The notes under the pieces are model-generated. The model was given only the letters and a program-made list of their open reading frames with translations. It did not search any database and was not told where the DNA came from. Position numbers and translations under genes: made by a program. DNA of 42,539 nucleotides from Phycisphaerales bacterium (GTDB taxonomy: Bacteria; Planctomycetota; Phycisphaerae; Phycisphaerales; UBA1924), in the NCBI GenBank assembly GCA_027019265.1, contig JALUWX010000080.1, forward strand, positions 1 through 42,539. The letters are read 5' to 3'. The first letter of the stretch is position 1. Each line of letters begins with the position of its first letter. Positions 1-8,664 of the stretch are shown here, piece by piece.

Positions 1-37
1 AATCCCGCCGCAGTACAACAAAAGCAGCCCCCCACCC

Positions 38-1324
38 ATGACCACCCTCCTCTGGCAACCCTCCATCCCCCCCGAGTACCACGCGCTCAGCGACACCGAC
101 ATCGCCGCGCGCATCGAAGACCGCCGCAAACGACTCGGAACCGCCCTCCTCATCCTCGGCCACCACTACCAGATGGACTCCGTCGTCAACCACGCCGACT
201 TCACCGGGGACTCCCTCAAACTCGCACAGCTCGCCGCCTCCGTCGTCGACGAACGCGCCGCAGCAGGAACCCCCGTCTCCCACCTCGTCTTCTGCGGCGT
301 CCACTTCATGGCCGAAACCGCCGACATCCTCACACCCGACAACGTCCACGTCATCCTCCCCGACCTCTCCGCCGGATGCTCGATGGCCGACATGGCCGAC
401 TACGACCAAACCGTCGAAGCATGGGACCTCATCCACAGCTCACTCACATCCCAGGGCTGGACCGGGCGCATCATCCCCATCACCTACGTCAACTCCACCG
501 CCGCCATCAAAGCCTTCGTCGGCGACCACGCCGGCGCCTGCTGCACCTCCTCCAACGCAACCCAAGTCTTCGAATGGGCCATGCAAGGAGGCACCCAACC
601 CCGCGCCGAAAACGAAAACATCAAAATCCTCTTCCTCCCCGACCAACACCTCGGACGAAACACCGCCGCCGCCCACGGGATCAACACCGACACCAACACC
701 TGCGTCTACGACCCCAGACTCACCCAACAAGGCGAGCCCCTCGGAGGCGCCACCCCGGACCAGATCCTCGAGTCCGACGTCATCCTTTGGGCCGGACACT
801 GCTCCGTCCACAAACTCTTCCGCCCCGAACACGTCGCGCAGATCCGTGAAGCAAACGAAAAGCTGGCTCCGAACGAAGAACCCACGCGCATCATCGTCCA
901 CCCCGAATGCGCCAAAGAAGTCGTGGACCTCGCCGACGAATCCGGATCCACCGAACACATCATCAAAACCATCGAAGCCGCCGCCCCCGGAACCAAGTGG
1001 GCGATCGGCACCGAAGTCCACCTCGTCAACCGACTCGCCAACACCCACCGCGCCCGCAACGTCCACGTCGAGATGCTCTCCGACTGTCAATGCCTCTGCA
1101 CCACCATGTACCGCATCGACCCCCCCCACCTCCTCTGGATCCTCGACGGCCTCTGCGGCATCGGCACCACCAAAGACAAACCCTGGGACCACGAGAACGG
1201 CAAACCCACAGCGCGCAACATCATCAGCGTCCACCCCGAAGCCCAACGCCTCGCAAAGCTCGCGCTCGACCGAATGCTCAAACACACAGGCACCGGGTCC
1301 GTCAAAAACACCCAGCCCACCTGA
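38..1324 (+). CDS. nadA: Quinolinate synthase NadA (long, about 430-residue type)
   Basis: Condenses iminoaspartate with dihydroxyacetone phosphate to quinolinate in de novo NAD synthesis; a cytosolic 4Fe-4S enzyme. Visible family motifs in order: GHHYQ (about residue 41), AGCSMADMA (first cluster Cys, about 115), ITYVNSTAA, GACCTSSNA (second cluster Cys), LPDQHLGRNTA, WAGHCSVHKLF, VHPEC, GTEVHLVNRL and a C-terminal Cys region (CQCLC, LCGIGT). At 428 residues it belongs to the longer subgroup; many NadA proteins are 300-350 residues. No nadB or nadC is adjacent. The ATG at 38 has only 37 nt upstream in the window and no Shine-Dalgarno in them. The sense strand is strikingly C-rich, opposite to plus-strand genes right of 7.5 kb, which fits the skew switch described in the findings. 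Function is near certain; the exact start is less so. Confidence 0.96.
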   Translation: MTTLLWQPSIPPEYHALSDTDIAARIEDRRKRLGTALLILGHHYQMDSVVNHADFTGDSLKLAQLAASVVDERAAAGTPVSHLVFCGVHFMAETADILTPDNVHVILPDLSAGCSMADMADYDQTVEAWDLIHSSLTSQGWTGRIIPITYVNSTAAIKAFVGDHAGACCTSSNATQVFEWAMQGGTQPRAENENIKILFLPDQHLGRNTAAAHGINTDTNTCVYDPRLTQQGEPLGGATPDQILESDVILWAGHCSVHKLFRPEHVAQIREANEKLAPNEEPTRIIVHPECAKEVVDLADESGSTEHIIKTIEAAAPGTKWAIGTEVHLVNRLANTHRARNVHVEMLSDCQCLCTTMYRIDPPHLLWILDGLCGIGTTKDKPWDHENGKPTARNIISVHPEAQRLAKLALDRMLKHTGTGSVKNTQPT

Positions 1325-1328
1325 CCCG

Positions 1329-1403
1329 ATCACCACACGCGCGACCCAATCACCACACGCTCAGGGTGCCCTGCTTTGACCCGAAGGGCAAAGCAGGAAC
1401 GGT
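1329..1403. repeat. Hairpin repeat B (copy 1) with flanking 12-bp direct repeat
   Basis: ATCACCACACGC occurs twice (1329-1340 and 1350-1361), 21 bp apart. It is followed by an inverted repeat at 1370-1397 with arms CCTGCTTTG and CAAAGCAGG around CCC-GAA-GGG. This is the same family as the hairpins at 12056, 18438 and 20242 but in the opposite orientation. The reverse complement of the flank (GGTGATT, GCGTGT) also matches the flank at 12084-12112. It lies between the convergent nadA and dockerin genes and could act as a transcription end point, though no T-run follows. Confidence 0.75.
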
Positions 1404-1428
1404 TGCGCCCGTCCTCTTCACCCTACCC

Positions 1429-3741
1429 TCACGGACACCCGTCCCCAAACACCGCAAGAAACGCCGTCAGGTCCATCAGATCAGACGCGCCGTCCCCGTT
1501 GAAATCCGCGATCGCACGGGACTCGTGCAGATACGACACCATCAGCGCGATGTCGAAGAAGTCGAGCGCCCCGTCCAGATTCAGATCCGCAGCGCACGGC
1601 TCCCCCCTGCTCCACAAAACCGTCATCCCGATCGAGGACAGAGCGCCCGTCACGATGATCTCCGGAGACCCATCCCCATCCAGGTCCTTCGCGTGGACAC
1701 CCGCGCCCACGTCTTCCGAAAGCTGGATCGAAACCGGATCCTCGAACACCCGCGCCCCGATCTGAAACGCGACCGACACCGACGAGCGATACACCATCTC
1801 ACCGCTCGGCCCGTTCGAGCACGCCACCACATCGAGCAGCCCGTTCCCGTCGATGTCCGCGCAGTACGTCTCCAGCGCCCCACCACCACGAAGCACCAAC
1901 GACTCTTCCCCGAGCCCCGCCGCACCCCCGAAGACAATCCGCACCTCATGCGCGCCGGGCATCGAGCTCGCGCTGTTCAAAAGCACCACCAGATCCTCGA
2001 ACCCGTCCCCGTCCAGATCGACAACCTCGATCCAGTACATCCGCAGATCCGAATCCTCATCGTCCATCACCGACCCACCCTCGAGCGCGAGCGCGCCCGA
2101 CCCGGAGTTCGACAGAACCCGGATCCGATTCCCCGAGCCCGACTCCTCCTCGATCAACACATCCAGATCCCCGTCGAAATCCGTATCCATGATCGCCATC
2201 AACGCGATCCCATCATCGGATATCGCACCCTCGATCGGGTACGCCCCCCCGTACGTAAACGATCCGTTCCCATCACTCAACCACACCACCACACCCCAGA
2301 AATCGACGGGCTCCGCACCCGTCTCATCACGGACCCGTGCACCGTGCACGACATCATCGAACCCATCCCCATCGAGATCCCCCGCGCTGAACGACGAACC
2401 CACCACCCCGATCTCGATCCCACCCTGATCGAGCGCATCGAGCATCGGGTAGAAATCAAAACTCTCGATCCGATTCAGATCGGTATCGCAGAAGACCTCC
2501 GGATTCAGATACACCGCCGGCACAGGCGAGCCAAACGAAGCGTTCCGTGAGATCACATCCGGGACCGGATCCGAATCGAACCGCGCCAACTCGAACCGAA
2601 ACCCAGGACCGAACTCGCTCACAAACGGATCCCGTCGGCAATACACATACCCCACCCCCGGCGCATACTTCGCCGCGACGATCGACTCCTCCCGAGCAAC
2701 CAGCACCTCATCGATCCCATCCAGATCGAGATCGACCATGCGCACAAAGATCGCGTCCCGAAAGGTCGGAGGACGCGCAGTCAATATCTGATTCGTCTTC
2801 ACACCCGAAGCGCCCGGATCCGCGAGCAACCCGATCAACCGCGTCCCGATCTCAACCTCACCCGCCCCGTTCCCCACACCCCCCGACTCCGCGCGCGTCA
2901 CCATCACCCGATCGCGCACCCGGTCCCCATCCACATCCACAAACAGCGCATGGGGAAACTCGTACATCCCCTCGATCGCGCTCGCCGCACGCGCATGACC
3001 CCGGAAGTCAGCCACGATCGAGAACCGCTGGTTCACCCCCATCGGATCCATCACGCGCCACCCCCGGAGCATCGGATCCTCGTTCTCCCGATCCTCGAAC
3101 ACACGCGCATTCCCCCCGATCACCAGATCCCCCGTCCCGTCCCCATCCAGATCCCCGGCCGCCTCGACCCGCATCTCCTCGAACCGAACATCCCCAACGC
3201 CCAACGCGTCCAGCGCCACCCCGAGATCCACCACCCGGACCCGATCCCCCATCAAATCCGACCACGGCGACTCGAACACCACAAGCCCCGCAACGTCGTC
3301 CTCATCCCCCCGGATCCGACACGGATACACAAGATCCACCTCCCCGTCCCCGCTCACATCCGTCAACGCGGGCACCGCTTGACCGACCTCGACATCGACC
3401 CCCTCGATGTCCACCGGGATCTCCACCTCGCGCATCACACTCCAGAACGGATCCACCGTGCGCTCCAGAACAAACACCTCGTTCTCCCCTCCGTACACGG
3501 GCTGGGTGAGCAAAAGATCCCGGGTCCCATCGCCCCCGAAATCCACCATCGCCACCTGATTCCGAACCAACGAGTCACCGAAATCAACCTCCGAGAAATC
3601 GAGAAACCCCGCATCGACATACCCCCCATCCCCCTGACCGGCCAGCACCAACCTGACCTCATCCCGATCGATCTCAAGGAGTTCCATGTTCTCGTACCAG
3701 ACCACAACATCCCGGATCCCATTGCCGTCCAGATCGATCAC
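1429..3741 (-). CDS. C-terminal fragment of FG-GAP/VCBS-repeat protein with GC-type dockerin tail
   Basis: Holds about 770 residues of a beta-propeller-type protein with repeated calcium-loop motifs (DLDGNGIRD, DVSGDGEVD, DLDGDGTGD, DLDGDGFDD, DTDFDGDLD, DLDGDGFED, DLDGDGSPE). It ends in a two-loop dockerin (ADLNLDGALDFFD and IADFNGDGASDLMD) closing with DGCP. It has no signal peptide of its own. The GTG counted as its start (3739-3741) lies in the middle of a repeat and has no Shine-Dalgarno. It is in the same frame as the upstream fragment (3745-4257), separated only by TAG and one Cys codon, so the two are almost certainly one gene. As an independent gene it would make an unexported, truncated propeller. 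It is probably expressed only if the stop is read through or is a sequence error. Confidence 0.75.
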   Translation of the reverse strand: MIDLDGNGIRDVVVWYENMELLEIDRDEVRLVLAGQGDGGYVDAGFLDFSEVDFGDSLVRNQVAMVDFGGDGTRDLLLTQPVYGGENEVFVLERTVDPFWSVMREVEIPVDIEGVDVEVGQAVPALTDVSGDGEVDLVYPCRIRGDEDDVAGLVVFESPWSDLMGDRVRVVDLGVALDALGVGDVRFEEMRVEAAGDLDGDGTGDLVIGGNARVFEDRENEDPMLRGWRVMDPMGVNQRFSIVADFRGHARAASAIEGMYEFPHALFVDVDGDRVRDRVMVTRAESGGVGNGAGEVEIGTRLIGLLADPGASGVKTNQILTARPPTFRDAIFVRMVDLDLDGIDEVLVAREESIVAAKYAPGVGYVYCRRDPFVSEFGPGFRFELARFDSDPVPDVISRNASFGSPVPAVYLNPEVFCDTDLNRIESFDFYPMLDALDQGGIEIGVVGSSFSAGDLDGDGFDDVVHGARVRDETGAEPVDFWGVVVWLSDGNGSFTYGGAYPIEGAISDDGIALMAIMDTDFDGDLDVLIEEESGSGNRIRVLSNSGSGALALEGGSVMDDEDSDLRMYWIEVVDLDGDGFEDLVVLLNSASSMPGAHEVRIVFGGAAGLGEESLVLRGGGALETYCADIDGNGLLDVVACSNGPSGEMVYRSSVSVAFQIGARVFEDPVSIQLSEDVGAGVHAKDLDGDGSPEIIVTGALSSIGMTVLWSRGEPCAADLNLDGALDFFDIALMVSYLHESRAIADFNGDGASDLMDLTAFLAVFGDGCP

Positions 3742-3744
3742 ACA

Positions 3745-3747
3745 CTA
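3745..3747 (-). other. In-frame TAG interrupting the FG-GAP/dockerin gene
   Basis: On the minus strand the frame reads GGV-stop-CVIDLDGNG. The intact neighbouring paralogue has SVRACDLDGDG at the equivalent repeat. The interruption is a single stop codon with no frame change on either side. Confidence 0.85.
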
Positions 3748-4257
3748 CACACCCCCGAGGTATTCATCGATCTCCTCGATCTCGCGCCGGATCGTCTCCC
3801 GGGTGTACCCAACCCCATCGCTCAGGTACACCGCGACAACCAACCCCTCGTCGTAGACCGACAAAACCAGATCATCGCGCCCGTCCAGATCCATATCCGC
3901 GAGATGGACAGACCGCTCCCAATACTCGTCCACCAGATGATCCAAGCCCGGAATCACCGTCCCCCACGGCCGCACCGACCCCGAGAACCCACCCTCCCCA
4001 TCCCCGAGAAAGATCTCGAGCACCGCGCCCAAGTCCTCCTCACCACTCGCCACATCGCGCGACAACACATACACATCCGCCACCCCGTCCCCGTCGTGAT
4101 CCCCCGTGAACGCGTGCGGATACGCATCCCCCGACCAAGGCGACACCTCCCCCTCCCCGTACCCGAACACCCCCGTCAGCGCCCGAGCCGGGAAGCTCTG
4201 CCCCATCGCCGACCCACACACCAACACCCCCGCCACGCACCCGATCCGCACGATCAT
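3745..4257 (-). CDS. N-terminal fragment of FG-GAP-repeat dockerin protein (signal peptide)
   Basis: The chosen start is ATG at 4257 (MIVRIGCVAGVLVCGSAMG), preceded by AGAGGGGG seven nt upstream; a longer reading from 4293 would place residues before a clean signal peptide. The signal peptide is cut near GSAMG-QSFPARAL, very like MGQAFPAVR in the paralogue immediately upstream. Two calcium-loop motifs follow (DHDGDGVAD, DMDLDGRDD) before the TAG. The gene starts 26 bp after the stop of that paralogue (4284), so the pair looks like an operon formed by tandem duplication. The product would be a short secreted stub without the dockerin, so it is most likely non-functional unless the stop is bypassed. 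Confidence 0.75.
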   Translation of the reverse strand: MIVRIGCVAGVLVCGSAMGQSFPARALTGVFGYGEGEVSPWSGDAYPHAFTGDHDGDGVADVYVLSRDVASGEEDLGAVLEIFLGDGEGGFSGSVRPWGTVIPGLDHLVDEYWERSVHLADMDLDGRDDLVLSVYDEGLVVAVYLSDGVGYTRETIRREIEEIDEYLGGV

Positions 4258-4283
4258 CGCAGCCCCCTCTTTATGCAACCCCA

Positions 4284-6995
4284 TCACGGACACCCCGCCG
4301 CAAACGCGCCGAGAAACGCAGACAGATCAAAGAAGTCGAACGCCCCGTCCCCATTGAAATCCGCGATCGGCTCCGACTCCGCGTAGTACCCAAGAAACGC
4401 GCTCACATCAAAGAAGTCCAGATCCCCGTCCAGATTCAGATCCGCCGCGCACACATCCCCCACCCCGTGGAACACACGAATCACACGCTCCGCTTGGTCC
4501 CCCACCATCAACCAATCATCCAACCCATCGCCATCGAGATCCGCGAACCCCATCGCGGCCGCGCGCTCATCCACCACGTGCACCGCGCCAACCAGATCAC
4601 GCGCCCCGCGCTGACGCACAATCCCGACCAGACACGTATCCCCATCGTCGTGATCAGGCACCTGTGCCATCAGCAGCAGTTCCATCAATCCATCCCCATC
4701 GAGATCGCGCATACCCCCAGAGAACGTCCCCCTACGACCGTACACCAACGCGGAAACCGGATCGAACCCGGACCCGTTCCCCCAAAACACCTCGCCGCCC
4801 ACATACCCGAACTGGACATCATCCGCATCGTCGGGCACCGCTTTCACCACGAACGCATCGACAAAGCCGTCTCCATCGATGTCCCCCACGTGCAGCTCCG
4901 CGCCCTCGAACAACTCGTCACCGAGTTCAACCGAGCTCCCCTCGACGAACGAACCATCCCCGTCATTCAACAAAACATCCACCCGATCCACGACGATCTC
5001 CCCATCACCATCGCCGCGCGCCAGCACGATCAGGTCCGGGTCCCCGTCCCCATCGACATCAGACAAACAGACCCGACTCGTCCCATCAGCACCACCGCCC
5101 GCGCACCCGGAGACCGCACCCGCCGTGAATCGCCCGTCCCCATCATTCAACCACACGAGCACACCCAGACCACTCAACCCACCACTCTGCTCAATCACCC
5201 CACGAAGCACGAGGTCCGTATCTCCGTCCCCGTCCAGATCACCAGCCACAACATTCCCGTCCGACACCATCGAGATCCCCTCCGCTCCGAGCACCGAAGG
5301 ATCGAACACCACGGGCTCGTTCCTCGTCAGCACATCGAAAGGCCCGCTCTCGACATTCAGATACACCGCCGGGAACCCCGACCCATCGAAGTTGTGCGAG
5401 ACCAGATCCACCCCCGGATCCTGATCCAGAGACGTCACAAACCCGCTCCTCCCCCGAGGCGTTGACGCCTGCCCCACGAACCGGGTCTGCCCGTTGAAAC
5501 CGAACCACCCAGTCGATGGGTCCCGATCCACCATCCGGACCGATGTCCGGGTGACCGAGATCAGCTCCGGATCCCCATCGCCGTCCGTATCCACAGGCAG
5601 TACCCCGAGCTGATCCTGCGCCGAATAGATCCAGTCCGTCTCATCGAGCACCCCACCCTTCGTCGCCCCGACAAGCCACGCGCTCAACTCGACACCGGGC
5701 TCCCAACCCACCGGAGGCAAGCGCCCCACGGACGACCCCCCACCCTCCCGAGCAACAATGTGCGCCGAGATCCGATCCAGAACCCCGTCCCCGTTCACAT
5801 CGACCACCCCAACCCTCGGCACCGCCCTCTCGAACGGCGAAGGGGAGCCGTCTTCACCCCTGACCACCTCCCCATCTCCCAGCGCGATCATCTCGCGCGC
5901 CACCATCCGACCCCCGTTGAGATCCATCGGATCCAGTATCCGGAAACACCGTGACCAGGTCGGAAAAACATACAGATCATCAACGCCGTCCCCGTCGAGG
6001 TCTCCCGGGCTCTGAATCGCCCAGTCCTCGTCCTGAACGGAACGCAAATGCACGCTCTGATTGAACAGCGAGAACTCCGGAACCACCAGCATCGGGATCT
6101 CGCGCACCTCACCACCCACGATCGGTGTCAACACAAACCCGAACCCCACCTCCCCGTCGCGCTCCCCGTACACCACCGCGTCCAGCGAACCGTTCCCGTC
6201 CACATCCGCGAGCGCCTTCGCCCGCCCCTCGTGCACGAACGACCCCAGATCGATGTCCCAGGGCTCGAACCCCGGAGCCCAACCCGATCCGAGATTCTCG
6301 AGCCACAACAGCCCGCTGTCATCCGCGCCCACAAGATCCGGATCACCATCCCCGTCCAGATCGCACGCGCGCACGCTGTCCGTCGCTCTCCCCGCGCGGA
6401 TCGTCGTATGGATCAGCTCCTGCGCATACGTTTCGTCGTCCCCGTGCACCAAAAGCACCACGTTCTCGGATGTACCCGAAACGATCGTCTCCTCGCGCCC
6501 ATCCCCGTCCAGATCCGCGGCCTCGATGCTCAACGTTTCCGTGTCCATCCCATCGATGTACCGCACAGGCCCGCGCACGAGCCCCCCGGACACCGAATAC
6601 GAACTGACTCCGATGAACCCGTTCTTCTGGGTCACCAACTCCGCCGCCCCGTCCCCATCCACATCGCTCAGCAAAATATCAACGACCGAACTGAACGTAG
6701 ATAAGAACACGGGCGCTTCAAACCCGCCCCCAACGAGCCCACGATACAAGTACAGATACCCAGCGAACGAATCCCGGGTCAGCACCACCACATCATCGAT
6801 TCCGTCCCCATCCACATCCCCGCCCTGCGCGATCGGGGGAAAAACGCCGAAGGTGTCAAACGGATCCAGCCCCGAGCCCGGATCATCCCGGTACACCGCC
6901 TCCCCGACACGCACGGCCGGGAACGCCTGCCCCATCGCCCCCGACGATCCGAGCACCGACACCAGAACCCCGACCCCGATCGTTCGACCACCCAT
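4284..6995 (-). CDS. Secreted FG-GAP/VCBS-repeat protein with GC-type dockerin tail
   Basis: A 903-residue exported protein. The start ATG at 6995 has a strong Shine-Dalgarno (AAAGGAGGG), followed by a signal peptide (IGVGVLVSVLGSSGAMG, then QAFP). About thirteen DxDGDG calcium-loop motifs are spread along the chain (for example DVDGDGIDD, DLDGDGREE, DLDGDGDPD, DVNGDGVLD, DIDGDGFVD, DLDGDGLDD), as in FG-GAP/VCBS integrin-like propellers. The C-terminus is a two-loop dockerin (ADLNLDGDLDFFDVSAF and IADFNGDGAFDFFDLSAF) ending AAGCP. In Phycisphaerae such GC-type dockerin tails sit on many secreted proteins and probably anchor or sort them; no cohesin partner is visible here. It is the intact copy of the tandem pair. 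Its sense strand is G-rich. Substrate or ligand is unknown. Confidence 0.9.
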   Translation of the reverse strand: MGGRTIGVGVLVSVLGSSGAMGQAFPAVRVGEAVYRDDPGSGLDPFDTFGVFPPIAQGGDVDGDGIDDVVVLTRDSFAGYLYLYRGLVGGGFEAPVFLSTFSSVVDILLSDVDGDGAAELVTQKNGFIGVSSYSVSGGLVRGPVRYIDGMDTETLSIEAADLDGDGREETIVSGTSENVVLLVHGDDETYAQELIHTTIRAGRATDSVRACDLDGDGDPDLVGADDSGLLWLENLGSGWAPGFEPWDIDLGSFVHEGRAKALADVDGNGSLDAVVYGERDGEVGFGFVLTPIVGGEVREIPMLVVPEFSLFNQSVHLRSVQDEDWAIQSPGDLDGDGVDDLYVFPTWSRCFRILDPMDLNGGRMVAREMIALGDGEVVRGEDGSPSPFERAVPRVGVVDVNGDGVLDRISAHIVAREGGGSSVGRLPPVGWEPGVELSAWLVGATKGGVLDETDWIYSAQDQLGVLPVDTDGDGDPELISVTRTSVRMVDRDPSTGWFGFNGQTRFVGQASTPRGRSGFVTSLDQDPGVDLVSHNFDGSGFPAVYLNVESGPFDVLTRNEPVVFDPSVLGAEGISMVSDGNVVAGDLDGDGDTDLVLRGVIEQSGGLSGLGVLVWLNDGDGRFTAGAVSGCAGGGADGTSRVCLSDVDGDGDPDLIVLARGDGDGEIVVDRVDVLLNDGDGSFVEGSSVELGDELFEGAELHVGDIDGDGFVDAFVVKAVPDDADDVQFGYVGGEVFWGNGSGFDPVSALVYGRRGTFSGGMRDLDGDGLMELLLMAQVPDHDDGDTCLVGIVRQRGARDLVGAVHVVDERAAAMGFADLDGDGLDDWLMVGDQAERVIRVFHGVGDVCAADLNLDGDLDFFDVSAFLGYYAESEPIADFNGDGAFDFFDLSAFLGAFAAGCP

Positions 6996-7143
6996 AGCAC
7001 GGCCCTCCTTTGTGCGATCCCGATACTACCAGACCCCGACCGAACCACCTAAACCATTCCCCGGCAATCCCGGCCGAATCCTCCCCGGATCGGGGTCCAG
7101 AATCCCGCGCCGACTTCCTGCAGGCACGCGCACGAAGTGGTCG

Positions 7144-7683
7144 ATGGTGTTCCACGTGGAACATTCGTCCGATCATCCCGCGCCCATCGGATCCGAGGGG
7201 GAAACCTCGGTTTCGGGTGGGGACCGCTTCGCCTCCGAAGTCGCGCGCTGGTGCTGCTTCCTGGCCGGGCTCGCGCTGTTGGTGAGCGCCTTCGTGCTCC
7301 CCGTCCGGGAGGATCTGCGCATCATGCGCCACCAGCGGGAGTTGGCGCTCATCGCCCAGCAGGAACACGCCGCCCGGAACGCGCGCTACGCGGAGATGAT
7401 CGAGGCCCTCGAACACGCCGAGCCCGACACGATCCTGCGCCTCGCCCACGCGAATCTGGGTTTGATCCCCACGGGATCCCAATCCCTCGTCGCCCCCGGC
7501 GAACTGCGCGATCCGATGCTCTTCGAGCTGCTCGAGCCCAAGCCCATCGCGCGTCCCCGGTACAACCCGGAGCGGACCCGGCTCGAGCGGTTGGTTTTGG
7601 ATCGTCGGACTCGGTTGTGGGTGGTGGCCGGCGGCGCGGTGCTGACCCTGATGGGGCTCCTCCCGATGGCGCGAAGGGGCTGA
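7144..7683 (+). CDS. FtsB/DivIC-like membrane coiled-coil protein
   Basis: 179 residues from ATG 7144. A short cytosolic N-terminus, a membrane span at about 37-53 (FLAGLALLVSAFVLP), then a heptad-like helix at about 55-92. The motif DTILRLAHANLGLIPTGS (95-112) resembles the 'iAR..lG.v.pGe' end of FtsB/DivIC/FtsL septum proteins. A second hydrophobic segment near 155-172 (WVVAGGAVLTLMGLLP) is not usual for that family. There is no Shine-Dalgarno. All plausible starts before the first span (ATG 7144, GTG 7147, GTG 7156) fall in or next to the parS palindrome, so the first residues VFHVEH are encoded by that site. A role in envelope or septum assembly is inferred only; planctomycete division is unusual. 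Confidence 0.7.
   Translation: MVFHVEHSSDHPAPIGSEGETSVSGGDRFASEVARWCCFLAGLALLVSAFVLPVREDLRIMRHQRELALIAQQEHAARNARYAEMIEALEHAEPDTILRLAHANLGLIPTGSQSLVAPGELRDPMLFELLEPKPIARPRYNPERTRLERLVLDRRTRLWVVAGGAVLTLMGLLPMARRG
7148..7163. other. parS-type ParB-binding palindrome
   Basis: TGTTCCACGTGGAACA is a perfect 16-bp palindrome. It is identical in form to chromosomal parS sites (general consensus TGTTNCACGTGNAACA), which ParB binds to organise the origin region. No other full match was seen in the window. It lies within the 5' end of a coding region and coincides with the plus-strand composition switch. Confidence 0.88.
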
Positions 7684-7701
7684 GCCCTCGGGCTTGGGTT
7701 C

Positions 7702-7707
7702 TACGAT
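7702..7707 (+). promoter_or_regulatory. -10-like element TACGAT before miaA
   Basis: Six nt separate this hexamer from the GTG at 7714, so transcription would begin at or next to the start codon. No Shine-Dalgarno is present. Confidence 0.5.
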
Positions 7708-7713
7708 CGTTCC

Positions 7714-8658
7714 GTGATGTCGATTCCGAACTATCCGGTCATTGTGGGTCCCACGGGGGGTGGGAAGACGGCGTTGTCGCTCGCGCTCGCTCGGGAGTAT
7801 GAACGGCGGACGGGGGTCCGGGCGCAGATCGTGAGCGCGGATGCGTTTCAGATCTATGTGGGGATGGACATCGGGACGGCGAAAGCGACTCCTGAGGAGC
7901 GGGCTCAGGCCGAGCATCATCTGATTGATATCGTGGATCCGAGGGAGCGGTTCACGGTGAAGGACTGGCTCGCGCGGGCTGATGCGGTGGTGGGTGATCT
8001 GCACGCGCGGGGGGTGGTCCCGATCGTGGTCGGGGGGACGAACCTGTATGTGCAGACATTCCTGGACGGGATGTTCGATGCGCCGGAGCCCGAGGCTTCG
8101 GTCGTGGACGAGATCCGCGCGATGGATCAGTTGGATCGGCGCGCGGAGCTCGAGCGGGTTGATCCGGAGGCGTTTGCGCGAATCGACGGCGCGGATGTCC
8201 GCCGCACGGTGCGCGCGCTGAGCGTGTTCCGCGCGGGTGGGGTGCCGATCAGCGAGCTCCAGCGCCAGTGGGATTCGGTGGACCATGCGCGCCCCGGGGC
8301 GCGGCTCGTCGGTTTGCACTGGGAGGCGGAGGCGATCAATCCGCGCATCAACGCGCGGGTGAAACAGATGGTGTCGGAGGGGCTCGTCGATGAGGTGCGC
8401 GGGCTGTGGGATTCGGGGGCGCTGGGGGATCAGGCGCGGCAGGGGATCGGGTACAAACAGGTGATCGAGCACTTCGAGGGGCGCTGCTCGCTCGGGGATG
8501 CGATCGAGCGCGTGAAGATCGAGACGCGCCGGTTCGCGAAGAACCAGCGGACGTGGTTGAAACGGTTCCGGGTGCGGTCGGGGTCGGTGTGGATCGACAT
8601 GGCGCGGGAGGGTGATGTTGAGGCGTTGGCTCGGGGGGTTGTGGATCGGTTGGGGTGA
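7714..8658 (+). CDS. miaA: tRNA dimethylallyltransferase MiaA
   Basis: Adds a dimethylallyl group to the N6 of A37 in tRNAs that read UNN codons. Visible are the P-loop GPTGGGKTALS (about residues 11-21), SADAFQIYVGMDIGTAKAT (the usual D-SxQvYrgmDIGTaKp region), HHLIDIVDP, VVGGTNLYVQ (substrate channel), and the C-terminal RQGIGYKQVIEHFEG and RRFAKNQRTWLKRF tRNA-binding motifs. Length 314 is typical. The start could be GTG 7714 or ATG 7717; both follow the -10-like hexamer too closely for a ribosome-binding leader. The gene lies 30 bp downstream of the FtsB-like gene but seems to have its own promoter. The sense strand is G-rich. Confidence 0.95.
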   Translation: MMSIPNYPVIVGPTGGGKTALSLALAREYERRTGVRAQIVSADAFQIYVGMDIGTAKATPEERAQAEHHLIDIVDPRERFTVKDWLARADAVVGDLHARGVVPIVVGGTNLYVQTFLDGMFDAPEPEASVVDEIRAMDQLDRRAELERVDPEAFARIDGADVRRTVRALSVFRAGGVPISELQRQWDSVDHARPGARLVGLHWEAEAINPRINARVKQMVSEGLVDEVRGLWDSGALGDQARQGIGYKQVIEHFEGRCSLGDAIERVKIETRRFAKNQRTWLKRFRVRSGSVWIDMAREGDVEALARGVVDRLG

Positions 8659-8664
8659 GGGGTG

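Noticed and set aside
440..1336. Long antisense frame opposite nadA (about 298 residues), and other frames within nadA
   Set aside because: Gly/Val/Asp-rich product without motifs, caused by C-rich third positions of nadA; the sense gene is certain.
2547..4386. Long plus-strand frames opposite the FG-GAP genes
   Set aside because: Pro/Arg/His-rich shadows of G-rich minus-strand repeats; no start site or known motif.
4565..4905. Other CACGTG cores (near 4575 and 4888)
   Set aside because: The flanking arms do not match the parS consensus; they are chance E-box cores in coding repeats.
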